This document shows positions 37,183 through 46,821 of a DNA stretch of 64,000 nt, piece after piece (position 1 is the first letter of the stretch; each line of letters opens with the position of its first letter). The stretch is taken from positions 1,112,274-1,176,273 of the forward strand of contig JACRPS010000003.1 of assembly GCA_016223085.1 (NCBI GenBank), written 5' to 3'. The notes below the pieces were generated by a model. It was not told the DNA's origin and did no database searches. It saw only the letters and a program-made list of their open reading frames with translations. Source of the stretch: Chloroflexota bacterium (GTDB taxonomy: Bacteria; Chloroflexota; Anaerolineae; Aggregatilineales; Phototrophicaceae). Both the position numbers and the translations under genes were made by a program.

Positions 37183-37249
37183 CCTGTTAGCCTGTGACCA
37201 TCTACAGACAATATCTAACGCTGAACGCTGCTGATTTTTTTGTCGAATC

Positions 37250-38428
37250 GTGACTGACATAGCACCCACCCGTACTGCGCCCCGTGTAAGCTATGCCGAA
37301 CTGGCGCGGCTGTTCACGCGCTTCAGCCTGACGGCGTTTGGCGGGCCGGTCGCGCACATCGCCATCGCCGAGGACGAAATTGTGGCGCGGCGCGGCTGGT
37401 TAACGCGCGAGCATTACCTTGATCTGGTGGCGGCCACTAACCTCATCCCCGGCCCGAACTCGACCGAAGTGATGATTCACGTAGGCTATGTGCTGCGCGG
37501 CATCCCCGGCGCGCTGCTGACCGGCTCGTGTTTTATCCTGCCGTCGGCGCTGCTCACCCTGCTGCTGGCCGTGCTGTACGTGAATACTGGCAGTCTGCCG
37601 CAGGTGGAAGCGATTCTGGCGGGCATCAAGCCGGTGATTGTCGCCATCATCGCCAGTGTTGGCTATCGGCTGGTCGTCACGGCATTAAAAACGCCAGCGC
37701 TATGGGTTCTGTTTGCCCTGTCCATCCTCATAATGGTATTTACCGACCTGCCCGAAGTGGTGGTGATGCTGGCGGCGGGCGCGCTGTACGGGGTGTATAA
37801 AACGGGTATCGAACGCGCAGGGACACGATCTATCGCATCCCTTCTGCCGCTGGCGCTGCCAACCGTTGCCACTGCTGTTCCGGTCAGCCTGTGGGACATC
37901 TTCTGGTATTTTCTGCGAATTGGCTCGGTGCTGTTTGGCAGCGGTTACGTGCTGATCGTCTATATCCAGCAGGATTTGGTGGATAACTTTCGCTGGCTTA
38001 CCACGCAGCAGTTGTTAGACGCCATCGCCATCGGCCAGATGACGCCCGGCCCCGTTTCCACCACCGTTGCGGTTGTCGGCTACATTCTGGCCGGTGTGCC
38101 GGGCGCGGTTGCCGGGACGCTTGGCATCTTCCTGCCGTCATTTGTGCTGGTCATCCTCACCGCGCCGCTGATTCCGGGGATGCGCCGCAACCCGTTCTGG
38201 GGCGCGTTCCTTGGCGGGGTCAACGCCGGCGTGATTGCGGCCATCCTGATTACGGTGGTTGTCCTGGCAAACGCCGCGCTGCACACGGCGAACGGCGCAT
38301 GGAGTCCGCTGGCGCTGGCGCTGGGACTGGCCGCGCTGGTGCTGCTCATCCGCTTCAAGGTGAACGCCACCTGGCTGATTCTGGCCGGCGGTGTGGTCGG
38401 GTTTGCTGCTGGAGCAATCACAGTTTAA
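37250..38428 (+). CDS. chrA: Chromate transporter (two CHR domains)
   Basis: FSLTAFGGPVAHIA...AATNLIPGPNSTEVMIHVGY; second half QQLLDAIAIGQMTPGPVSTTVAVVGYI. Confidence 0.93.
   Translation: MTDIAPTRTAPRVSYAELARLFTRFSLTAFGGPVAHIAIAEDEIVARRGWLTREHYLDLVAATNLIPGPNSTEVMIHVGYVLRGIPGALLTGSCFILPSALLTLLLAVLYVNTGSLPQVEAILAGIKPVIVAIIASVGYRLVVTALKTPALWVLFALSILIMVFTDLPEVVVMLAAGALYGVYKTGIERAGTRSIASLLPLALPTVATAVPVSLWDIFWYFLRIGSVLFGSGYVLIVYIQQDLVDNFRWLTTQQLLDAIAIGQMTPGPVSTTVAVVGYILAGVPGAVAGTLGIFLPSFVLVILTAPLIPGMRRNPFWGAFLGGVNAGVIAAILITVVVLANAALHTANGAWSPLALALGLAALVLLIRFKVNATWLILAGGVVGFAAGAITV
37818..37842. repeat. Dispersed palindromic element embedded in the chrA coding sequence
   Basis: cagggacacgatctatcgcatccct vs consensus gtagggacacgatctatcgtgtccctac. 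Confidence 0.7.
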
Positions 38429-38439
38429 ACGCCAGGACA

Positions 38440-38606
38440 CCAAGAACGCCAGAAGAGTTTTCTGTTTTCAGTAGTCAGTTATCAGTTTTTTCTGGCATCT
38501 GGTGACCGGAAACTTCTCTGTGTCTCTGTACCTCTGAGTCTCCGTGTTATGCTTTTTTCGTTATCTTCTTTGCGTCTTTGCTCCTTCGCGCCTTTGCGTT
38601 ACGTTT
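38440..38606. repeat. Mosaic of 7-nt (TCAG-type) and 8-nt (CTCTGTGT, TTTGCGTC) degenerate arrays
   Basis: tctgttttcagtagtcagttatcag; ctgtgtctctgtacctctgagtctccgtg; tttgcgtctttgctccttcgcgcctttgcgtt. Confidence 0.65.
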
Positions 38607-38617
38607 TGTTCCAACCA

Positions 38618-38998
38618 TCACAGCAACGCAATCGTTTCGATTTCGACCATTGCATCCAGCGGCAGGCGCGCCACCTGCACGGTCGAACGCGCCGGCGGCG
38701 TGCTGGCGAAGTATGAGCCATAGACCTCGTTCATGGCCGCGAAGTCGTTCATGTCTTTCAAAAACACGGTTGTTTTGACCACTTTATCCAGGCTGGTGCC
38801 GGCGGCTTCCAGAATCGCTTTCACGTTTTCAAGCACCTGCCGCGTCTGCTCCTGGATGCCGCCCTCAACCAGCGTCCGCGTCCCCGGCACAATCGGCGTC
38901 TGCCCGGCGGTGAACACCAGCCCGTTGACGATAATCGCCTGCGAATATGGCCCAATGGCAGCGGGCGCGTGGTCGGTCTGAACCGCTTGTTTGGTCAC
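38618..38998 (-). CDS. RidA family protein
   Basis: [30 protein letters not shown]...[17 protein letters not shown]...CTVQVARLP-like C-terminus. Confidence 0.95.
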   Translation of the reverse strand: MTKQAVQTDHAPAAIGPYSQAIIVNGLVFTAGQTPIVPGTRTLVEGGIQEQTRQVLENVKAILEAAGTSLDKVVKTTVFLKDMNDFAAMNEVYGSYFASTPPARSTVQVARLPLDAMVEIETIALL

Positions 38999-39080
38999 GA
39001 TGATTGCTCCTCATATGCTTTATCGATACGCAAACGTTATAATAACAAAAAAAGACAACCTCTGGATAAGGACAGCACGG

Positions 39081-39329
39081 ATGAAAAAACTGCTGAGTTT
39101 TACGTTAGGGATTGGCCTGGGCGCGATGGTGGGCGTGTCGGTTGTCATTTTGCTGGCGCCCATGCCCGGCAGCGAACTGGTCGCCCGCCTCAAACAGGGG
39201 TGGGAAGAAACGATGGACGAAGCCCGCCGCGCCAGCGAACTGCGCCGCGCCGAACTGGAAGCCGAACTGGCGCAGATGCGCGGCAAAACGCTGCCCCGCC
39301 TGCCCCCACCCGGCGGCACAAGCAGATAG
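39081..39329 (+). CDS. YtxH-like small membrane protein
   Basis: MKKLLSFTLGIGLGAMVGVSVVILLAPMPGSELVARLKQG followed by a coiled, charged tail. Confidence 0.7.
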   Translation: MKKLLSFTLGIGLGAMVGVSVVILLAPMPGSELVARLKQGWEETMDEARRASELRRAELEAELAQMRGKTLPRLPPPGGTSR

Positions 39330-39412
39330 TCGTCAGTTCTCAGTAGTCGGTTATCGGTTCAAAGTCAAAGCGCATGATCTTTACTGAAGACTGATAACTG
39401 ACAGCTGACAAC
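39330..39412. repeat. Inverted 7-nt arrays between convergent genes
   Basis: gtcgtcagttctcagtagtcggttatcgg ... actgaagactgataactgacagctgacaac. Confidence 0.6.
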
Positions 39413-39414
39413 TT

Positions 39415-40368
39415 CTAAACTTTTTTGTCCGAACGCGGGTCGAAGGCGTCGCGCAGGCCGTCGCCGATGAAGTTGATGCTCAGGACCGTGAGCACGATCA
39501 TCAGCCCCGGAAAGAACCACAGCCAGGGGGCATCTTCGATGAACTGCCGCGAACCGTCCAGCATGTTGCCCCAGGTGGCGGTTGGCGGCTGCACGCCCAC
39601 ACCGAGGAAGCTGATATAGGCCTCGGATAGAATCGCGGTGGCAACACCCAGCGTCGCCGCCACGATCACCGGCGCGAGGGTGTTTGGCAAGACGTGCGCC
39701 AGGATGATGCGGCGGTTGGTTGCGCCGAGTGCCCGCGCTGCCAGGACGTATTCCGTTTCGCGGATGGACAGCACCGCCGAACGCACGATACGCGCCAGCG
39801 TCATCCAACTGGTCAGCCCCAGAATCACGACGATCACAATTACGCTGCCGCTGAAACTGCGGCCCAGAATCACCTGCGTGGGGATTTTCCCGCTGAAGAA
39901 CTTCGCCATCACCAGCAGCAGCAGCAGCGACGGAATGCTTAACATTGCTTCGGTTACGCGCATCAGCACCGAGTCCACCAGCCCACCAAAGTAGCCGGAC
40001 GCCACACCGATCACTGTGCCAACAACCACCGACACCGTGACAGCAGTCACGCCGATGAGGATGGAAATCTGTCCGCCGTAGATGATGCGCGCCAGAATGT
40101 TGCGCCCGATGGTATCCGTGCCGAAGGGGAATTCCTGGCTTGGCGGTTGCAGGCGGCGGCTGGTATCGTTGTAGTTGGCGTCGGCTTCCGAATAAAACAG
40201 CGCACCCACCGTCACAAACAGCGCGATACCAATCATAATTACCAGGCCGATCACAGCCACACGGTGGCGCAGGAAGCGTTTGATGGTGCGCCGCGACCGG
40301 GACAGGTTCACTACGGCTGCCGATTCTCTGCCCCGGCTGGCCGGGCGCGTGCGGGTTTGCGTCGCCAT
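39415..40368 (-). CDS. Oligopeptide ABC transporter permease (OppC/DppC-like)
   Basis: FPFGTDTIGRNILARIIYGGQISILIGV; EAAxxxG-type loop (YVLAARALGATNRRIILAHVLPN). Confidence 0.93.
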   Translation of the reverse strand: MATQTRTRPASRGRESAAVVNLSRSRRTIKRFLRHRVAVIGLVIMIGIALFVTVGALFYSEADANYNDTSRRLQPPSQEFPFGTDTIGRNILARIIYGGQISILIGVTAVTVSVVVGTVIGVASGYFGGLVDSVLMRVTEAMLSIPSLLLLLVMAKFFSGKIPTQVILGRSFSGSVIVIVVILGLTSWMTLARIVRSAVLSIRETEYVLAARALGATNRRIILAHVLPNTLAPVIVAATLGVATAILSEAYISFLGVGVQPPTATWGNMLDGSRQFIEDAPWLWFFPGLMIVLTVLSINFIGDGLRDAFDPRSDKKV

Positions 40369-40378
40369 GCCGTTTCCC

Positions 40379-41398
40379 CTATGTATAGCGAATGCGCGGG
40401 TCGAGCCAGGTGTAGGCGAGATCAGTCAGCAGTTGGAAGACCACCACCGCCACCGAAATCATCATCAGAATGCCCATCAGTACCGGAAAATCGGAGCGCG
40501 TCAGGTGATTAATAAAAAGCTGCCCCATACCGGGCCAGGCGTAGATCGTTTCCGTCACCACCGCGCCTGCCAGTAGAAACGGCAGATCGAGGCCAATCAG
40601 CGTCACAATCGGCAGCGACGCATTTTTGAAGGCATGGACAAACAGCGTCCGCCGTTCCGACAGCCCTTTGGCGCGCGCCGTGCGGATGTAATCGGAGTTA
40701 ATCACTTCCAGCATGGTGGAACGGATATAGCGGCTGTAACCGGCAATGCTGATGAGCGCGATGGTCAGCACCGGCAGCACCAGATGCCAGGCGACTTCCT
40801 GAAACGTGCGTCCCTTCGCCGGGTCAAACATACCGCTGATCGGGAAATAGGGCAGACCCCACTTGCGGAAGTTGACAGCGAAGATGTACATCAAAATCAG
40901 CGCCATCAGGAACACCGGCACGGAATAGGTAATAAACGAAAACGCGGTCAGAACCGTATCCAGCAGGCTGTACTGCTTCACCGCCGACACCACGCCGATG
41001 GTCAGCGACATGATGATAATCACCACTTCCGCCGTCAGCATCAAAATCAGCGTATTGGGCAGACGGTCGGCGATCACTTTCAGCGCCGGCTGCCGCGTGA
41101 CAAACGAATTGCCAAAATCGCCGCGCAGCACACCCTTGCGCGTGCCGGTTTCGCCCGTTGCCGGGTCGGTAACGACCCAGTCGTTGCCTACCAGCCAGTA
41201 GACGTACTGCACCAGAACCGGCTGGTCCAGCCCCCACTGCCGCTTCAGGCGGATGCGGTCTTCCGCGCGCGGCGGTTCGCGCCCGCCCAGCGTCGCCAGC
41301 GGGTCCCCGGATGACTGCATCAGCACAAATAAAATCACGCTGATTAAAAACAGTAACGGTATCGCCTGTAACAACCGGCGGATGATGTATTGAGCCAT
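40379..41398 (-). CDS. Oligopeptide ABC transporter permease (OppB/DppB-like)
   Basis: MAQYIIRRLLQAIPLLFLISVILFVLMQSSGDP; YIRTARAKGLSERRTLFVHAFKNA. Confidence 0.93.
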   Translation of the reverse strand: MAQYIIRRLLQAIPLLFLISVILFVLMQSSGDPLATLGGREPPRAEDRIRLKRQWGLDQPVLVQYVYWLVGNDWVVTDPATGETGTRKGVLRGDFGNSFVTRQPALKVIADRLPNTLILMLTAEVVIIIMSLTIGVVSAVKQYSLLDTVLTAFSFITYSVPVFLMALILMYIFAVNFRKWGLPYFPISGMFDPAKGRTFQEVAWHLVLPVLTIALISIAGYSRYIRSTMLEVINSDYIRTARAKGLSERRTLFVHAFKNASLPIVTLIGLDLPFLLAGAVVTETIYAWPGMGQLFINHLTRSDFPVLMGILMMISVAVVVFQLLTDLAYTWLDPRIRYT

Positions 41399-41421
41399 AG
41401 GCTATTGATATATAAATAAAT

Positions 41422-41449
41422 GTAGGGGCGCACGGTCGTGCGCCCCTAC
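41422..41449. repeat. Dispersed palindromic element GTAGGGGCGCACGGTCGTGCGCCCCTAC
   Basis: 28-nt inverted repeat. Confidence 0.85.
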
Positions 41450-41466
41450 GGCGAATGTAAAAACGC

Positions 41467-43086
41467 TTACTCGCTGACGTCCCAGTTCACCACGTCGAAG
41501 AAGGGGGTAATGCCGTTCAGCCGGACGTTTTGCAGCTTCGGCCCCACGCCCCACAGGTCGGCGTCGTACCAGGTGTTAACCCACACGTACTGGTCGTACA
41601 GCATCTGATCAATCTGGTGGAAGATTTCCACGCGCTGATTGTAATCGGTGGTCACACGCTGCTGCTCAAACAGCTTGTCCAGTTCCGGGTCGCAGAAGTA
41701 GTTCCAGTTATCGCCCGCCGGGTTCTCGTCACTTGGAACCTGGTCACACTGGAAGCGCACGGTATCAGGGTCGGGGAAGTTCGGGTTCGATGACCAGGTA
41801 GCGATGTCATAATCACCGGTCGCCACCGGGCCGCCCTCGGCGTAGCCATTAAAGAACACGTTGGATTCGTAGTTCTGGATGATGACCCCCACGCCGATTT
41901 CACCAAACCACTGCTGCGCCAGCGCCTGCATATCCTGCCGAATCTGGCGGGTGGTCGCGGCGAAGCGCAGTTCCAGCTTTACGCCGTCCTTATCGCGGAT
42001 GCCGTCACCGTCGCTGTCGGTCCAGCCGGCTTCGTCCAGCAGCGCCGCCGCCTGCTCCAGGTCGAAGGGTACCGGTTCGAGATCGGGGTTTTCGTAAGGA
42101 GTCTGTTCCCAGAAACTCGACCCCGGAGGCAGCACGCCGTAGTTCAGGTCTTCCGAGATCGAGAAGCGGTCAAAGGCCATCGCAATCGCTTTACGGACGT
42201 TTACATCCTGCAGGGCCGGATGGCCGCGTTCCGGGCTGACGTTGAAGAACAGGCCTTCGTTGTAGCCGGAAGCAATCAGCCGCACGTCCACACCGGCATC
42301 CCTGAGCGCCTGCACTTCACTGGCGGGGAAGAACGTCGCCAAATCGGTATCGCCGGCCAGGAGGCTGGCAACATACGCCTGATCGTCCGGGATGAAGGTC
42401 ACGACCAGCGTTTCGATCTTCGGCACGCCCAGCACAAAATTCGGGTTAGCCGTGAAGCGCATAAAGCTGCCGGGCGAATATTCGGCCAGCACGTAAGGGC
42501 CGCTGGAAACGGTCGGCTGGCGGTGGAACTCCGCGCCGTCCAGCGTCCCGACCTCTTCAAAAATCGGGCGCAGGATGTGTTCCGGCAGTACCTTGTAATT
42601 CAGCGTGCCCACCCAGGGCGCATAGGGCTGATCGAATTTGATGATGAAGGTAGTGGGGTCAGGCGCTTCCACGCTGGCAAACTGGTCAAACGGCGCGCGG
42701 GTCAGCGGTGTGTTCTGGTCCGACATGTACATGTCGTAGGTGAATTTGAAGTCCGCCGAGTCCAGCGGGTCGCCATCCGACCACAACATGCCTTCCTTCA
42801 GCCTGAAGGTGAAGGTCGTGCCGTCCTCGCTGATGCCGCCATTTTCCGGGCTGGGGACTTCCGTCAGCAGCACCGGCACGGGGTTGTAGTTCTCGTCATA
42901 GTCCCAGGCCGTGGCAAACAGCAGGCCGTTGGTGTAGCCGGCGAAAGTCATGGTGGTATACATCGGGGTCAGGTTATCCGGTTCCTGCGTCCAGGAAACG
43001 GTGACGGATTTGCCCTGGGCGGACACAGGAACGACCGCACCCACCAGCAGCAAAACCAGCAGGAGGACCAAATACTTTTTGCCCAT
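41467..43086 (-). CDS. ABC transporter substrate-binding protein, family 5
   Basis: Signal peptide MGKKYLVLLLVLLLVGAVVPVSAQ; WTQEPDNLTPMYTTM...YDENYNPVPVLLTEVPS...FRLKEGMLWSDGDPLDSADFKFTYD. Confidence 0.93.
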   Translation of the reverse strand: MGKKYLVLLLVLLLVGAVVPVSAQGKSVTVSWTQEPDNLTPMYTTMTFAGYTNGLLFATAWDYDENYNPVPVLLTEVPSPENGGISEDGTTFTFRLKEGMLWSDGDPLDSADFKFTYDMYMSDQNTPLTRAPFDQFASVEAPDPTTFIIKFDQPYAPWVGTLNYKVLPEHILRPIFEEVGTLDGAEFHRQPTVSSGPYVLAEYSPGSFMRFTANPNFVLGVPKIETLVVTFIPDDQAYVASLLAGDTDLATFFPASEVQALRDAGVDVRLIASGYNEGLFFNVSPERGHPALQDVNVRKAIAMAFDRFSISEDLNYGVLPPGSSFWEQTPYENPDLEPVPFDLEQAAALLDEAGWTDSDGDGIRDKDGVKLELRFAATTRQIRQDMQALAQQWFGEIGVGVIIQNYESNVFFNGYAEGGPVATGDYDIATWSSNPNFPDPDTVRFQCDQVPSDENPAGDNWNYFCDPELDKLFEQQRVTTDYNQRVEIFHQIDQMLYDQYVWVNTWYDADLWGVGPKLQNVRLNGITPFFDVVNWDVSE

Positions 43087-43245
43087 CTTTTCTGTTCCCT
43101 CCGTAGAAATGTAAGTAACAATGTGCGCACGCACGTTGCAGCGTATGATAGCGGGATTACGCTATCTGAGCAATAAATCAGCCGCACAGCCTTCAGACGC
43201 CGCAAGTTGTAATGATTACCCAACAGGCGTAGGTTTTGTTCAATG

Positions 43246-45342
43246 TCAGGGCGTGGCTTCCGGCGTGGCCTCGCTGCCGGTGGCAAAATCTTCCCGCGCG
43301 CTGAGGGTATCACGCGTAATCATCTGGCCCGGCGGCACGATGATGTTTTCCGGCACGCTGCCACCGGCCAGCAGCTTGACCATCGTGTTCACCAGCGCGT
43401 GCGCGGTTTCGATGCGGGAGGACTGCACCGAGCCGCGCATAAAGTAGTTGTCGTGGATATACTGCTGCGCCAGCAGTTCACCGTCCACGCTGGTGATGAC
43501 AACCGAATCCGGGGCAAACCCCGCGGCCTGCATGGCGTCAATCGCGCCAAACGCGCCAGCATCGTTGATGCTGACAATCACGTTAAACGGCACACCCTCC
43601 TGAATCAGCTTTTCGACCGAGGCGCGACCGTTGTCGCGCGTGCCGCCCAGGAACCGCCCCACGATGTGGGCCTCTGGCGCAAATTCCCGGATGCCGGCTT
43701 CGATGCCATCGGCGCGCTGCACGATGTCCGGCAAATCGGGATAATCGAGAATCACCACATCAGCCCTGCCGCCCATCTCGCGCTGGATAATCTGGCCTGC
43801 CAGCCGACCCGGCTCCAGCCCCAGCTCGTAATTATCACCCGCCACCAGCACGCCGCCGTAGCTGGGCATATCCAGCGCGAAGAACACCATCGGAATCTTC
43901 TGCGCCTGCGCCGAAGCCAGCGTGTTTCTTAGCAGGCTGGGGTCCAGCGGGCAGATAATCAGCCCGGTGGTGCCATCGGAGCGCGCCCGCTCGATCTGCG
44001 TCACCTGCCGGTACGGGTCAGCATCGCTGTCATACACGCGCAGGTCCAGACCATAGCGGGTCGCCATATCGCGGATTTCCCGCGCCAGCCCGGAGTGAAA
44101 TTCGCTTTCCAGCGTGCAGGCAATGTAGGTGATAAAGCCGCGCTCGCCCAGCCGGGCCCGCGCGGCGGCGATCTCCGACTGGTTTGGCACCACCACCGAC
44201 GCCGGGCCGCGCTCGCCCTGATGCACTACCGCTCTGGGCAGCGGTGTTGGCGTCCAGGCGGCGGCAACCGCCGTGCGGGTAACAGCCTGCGCCGTCGCCG
44301 ACTGGACGGCCTGATTGTTGCCCGAAATCGTCGAAACAATTACGGCGATCAGCACCAGCGTCAGCACCACCAGCGCCGCGCCAATCGCCAGATAAAAACC
44401 AGGGCGGCGCTGGATAACCTGCGACGCGCTGCTGAGCTGGACGGCGCTCAGCGGCGTGGAAGCGTGTTTCGGCAGAGGCAGATGGTCGCTGCTGCCCACC
44501 GGACGCCCCAGCGCCAGGTCCAGCGCGCGCGACATTTCGATGGCGCTATCGTAGCGCTGGTCGCGGTTTTTTTGCAGCGCGCACAGAATGACCATCTCCA
44601 CTTCAATCGGAATTTCTGGGTTGATCTGCGTCGGCGGCGTGGGCGCTTTTTCGAGATGCTGGTAGATGATGGACACCAGATCGGTACTGCTGGTATCAAA
44701 CGGCAGCCGCCCGACGACCATGTTGTACAGAATCACCCCCAGACTGTAAATGTCAGTGCGATGGTCAAGCGGTTCGCCGCGCAGCTGTTCCGGTGACATA
44801 TAGGCCGGCGTGCCGACGATGGTGCCTGGCTTCGTGATTTCGAGCGACCCCTCCGCCAGCTTGGCAAGGCCGAAGTCGGTCAGGTAAGCGTTGCCGGCGT
44901 CGTCAAGCATGATGTTGCTTGGCTTAAGATCACGGTGGATGATACCCTTGCTGTGGGCATAGGACAGCCCCTGCGCCACCTGCTTGAAGATTTCCGCTAC
45001 CCGATCCAGCGGCAACCGGTCACGGCGCATCAGATCGGCCAGCGTGCCCCCGCGCAGCCAGCGCATCGCCAGATAAGCCACATCATCGGCGATGCCGTAA
45101 GCGTAAATCGGCAGGATGTGGATATGCTCCAGTTGGGCGATCACTTCCGCCTCATAAGCGAAGCGGCGGCGGAATTCCTCGTGCTGGCCCTGGCCTTCGT
45201 TGAGGCGAATCACCTTCAGCGCGACGTGCCGGTTGATCGAAGGCTGGAAGGCGCGGTACACCATCGCCATCGCGCCCTGCCCGATGCGTTCCTCGATCAC
45301 AAAATCGCCGATATGCCGGCCAACAAAATCATCGTGTGGCAT
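43246..45342 (-). CDS. Transmembrane Ser/Thr kinase fused to a periplasmic sugar-binding-like (type I PBP) extracellular domain
   Basis: IGQGAMAMVYRAFQPSINRHVALKVI...IIHRDLKPSNIMLD..TDFGLAKL; TM FYLAIGAALVVLTLVLIAVIVSTI; GERGFITYIACTLESEFHSGLAREIRDMATRYGLDLRVYDSDADPYRQVTQIERARSDGTTGLIICPLDPS... Confidence 0.92.
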   Translation of the reverse strand: MPHDDFVGRHIGDFVIEERIGQGAMAMVYRAFQPSINRHVALKVIRLNEGQGQHEEFRRRFAYEAEVIAQLEHIHILPIYAYGIADDVAYLAMRWLRGGTLADLMRRDRLPLDRVAEIFKQVAQGLSYAHSKGIIHRDLKPSNIMLDDAGNAYLTDFGLAKLAEGSLEITKPGTIVGTPAYMSPEQLRGEPLDHRTDIYSLGVILYNMVVGRLPFDTSSTDLVSIIYQHLEKAPTPPTQINPEIPIEVEMVILCALQKNRDQRYDSAIEMSRALDLALGRPVGSSDHLPLPKHASTPLSAVQLSSASQVIQRRPGFYLAIGAALVVLTLVLIAVIVSTISGNNQAVQSATAQAVTRTAVAAAWTPTPLPRAVVHQGERGPASVVVPNQSEIAAARARLGERGFITYIACTLESEFHSGLAREIRDMATRYGLDLRVYDSDADPYRQVTQIERARSDGTTGLIICPLDPSLLRNTLASAQAQKIPMVFFALDMPSYGGVLVAGDNYELGLEPGRLAGQIIQREMGGRADVVILDYPDLPDIVQRADGIEAGIREFAPEAHIVGRFLGGTRDNGRASVEKLIQEGVPFNVIVSINDAGAFGAIDAMQAAGFAPDSVVITSVDGELLAQQYIHDNYFMRGSVQSSRIETAHALVNTMVKLLAGGSVPENIIVPPGQMITRDTLSAREDFATGSEATPEATP

Positions 45343-45550
45343 ACTAATTCCTTCATAAAAGCAGCCCCAGGGGCAGGCTGCTGCCTGTTAAGTATAGGCT
45401 ATCCGGGCTGGTATCGCCAGCTTTTCCTTAATAACCATTACAATCCGTGTGCCGGTCGTGGGGCAGGCGTAGAGGAGCTGTCCATTTAAAAATGGGGACA
45501 AACCGTTATAATGCAAACCGTATGAAGATGAGAGAAGGTCTGTTTGAACC

Positions 45551-46609
45551 ATGCGCTACCTATCCCTATTGCTGATTCTGCTGGTCGCGCTGCTGCCGGC
45601 GTCCGGTCTGCTGGCACAGGCCGCGCTGCCCGCTGCCTATGAAATGAGCGGCTTCACCCACATCCCCCAGCACTGGAACAACTGCGGCCCGGCCACGCTG
45701 ACAATGGGACTGACCTACTTCGGCGTCCCCGCCGACCAGACCCCGGCGGCCAACTGGCTGAAGCCCAACACCGAGGATGGCAACGTCAGCCCCTGGCAGA
45801 TGGTGGAATACGTCAACACCCAGCTTCCCGGCACAACCCGCGCCCTGGCGCGCGTGGGCGGCGATCTGGACACGCTGAAAACACTGATCGCCAACAACTT
45901 CCCGGTCATCATTGAAGAAGGTTACGACCCCGAACCGGACCGTTTGGGCTGGATGGGGCATTACCTGCTGGTGATGGGCTATGATGATGCCACGCAGCAG
46001 TTTAAGACGCAGGACAGCTACCTGGGGCCAAACCGATTGTATTCCTACGACCACATCCTGAAGTTCTGGCATCACTTCAATAACACCTACATCGTGCTGT
46101 ATGATTTTGCCCGCGAGCAGGACCTGATGACGCTGCTGGGCGACAACGCCGACGTGACTAAAAACTACCTGAACGCGCTGGAGAAAAACCGCCAACTGGC
46201 GCTAGAAAACCCCAACGACGCCTTCGCCTGGTTCAACATGGGCACGAACTACGTGGCGCTGGCAGACCTGGACGCGAAAGCATATGAATATGCAGCTGCC
46301 GCCTTCGATCAGGCGCGCAACATCGGCCTGCCCTGGCGGATGTTGTGGTATCAGTTCGGGCCATATGAGGCCTATAACGCGATGGGGCGCTATCAGGATG
46401 TGCTAAATCTGGCGCGGATTCTGCTGGACGAGCCGGGCACGTCGCAGCACATCGAAGAAACCTATTATTACGCTGGCGTCGCCCGCGAAGGCATGGGCGA
46501 ACGTGACCGGGCGCTGAACAACTACATCGAGGCGCTGCACCAGAACCCCAACTTCACGCCGGCGAAGGAAGCCCGCGACCGCCTGCAGGCGGCGGCCAGC
46601 GGGGGGTAA
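45551..46609 (+). CDS. Secreted C39-like cysteine peptidase domain protein with TPR repeats
   Basis: Signal peptide; HWNNCGPATLTMGLTYFG; GHYLLVMGYDD; C-terminal TPR-like helices. Confidence 0.85.
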   Translation: MRYLSLLLILLVALLPASGLLAQAALPAAYEMSGFTHIPQHWNNCGPATLTMGLTYFGVPADQTPAANWLKPNTEDGNVSPWQMVEYVNTQLPGTTRALARVGGDLDTLKTLIANNFPVIIEEGYDPEPDRLGWMGHYLLVMGYDDATQQFKTQDSYLGPNRLYSYDHILKFWHHFNNTYIVLYDFAREQDLMTLLGDNADVTKNYLNALEKNRQLALENPNDAFAWFNMGTNYVALADLDAKAYEYAAAAFDQARNIGLPWRMLWYQFGPYEAYNAMGRYQDVLNLARILLDEPGTSQHIEETYYYAGVAREGMGERDRALNNYIEALHQNPNFTPAKEARDRLQAAASGG

Positions 46610-46663
46610 AACGCATTGGATGGTGCGGGGCGGATACGGTATACGCGCCCCACGCTGTCAGCG

Positions 46664-46806
46664 ACGCCTGAGGCTAAAAGCCCTCAGGCTGAAGGTCACA
46701 GGTAAGCCCGCTGGAAGCAGGCTATAAAGCGCCAATCCGGTTTGTCCGAGCCACCTTCCCGGTGGCTTTTTCCATTCAGCCGGACGCTCGAAGGCGTCCG
46801 GCAGCG
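46664..46806 (+). repeat. Ordered multi-hairpin repeat element (forward)
   Basis: gaggctaaaagccctcaggctga / agcccgctggaagcaggct / gagccaccttcccggtggcttttt / cagccggacgctcgaaggcgtccggc. Confidence 0.65.
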
Positions 46807-46821
46807 TTTTATCCGCGCATT

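Noticed and set aside
38440-38606. Possible CRISPR array
   Set aside because: Units are 7-8 nt, degenerate and contiguous, with no spacer-repeat alternation and no cas genes.
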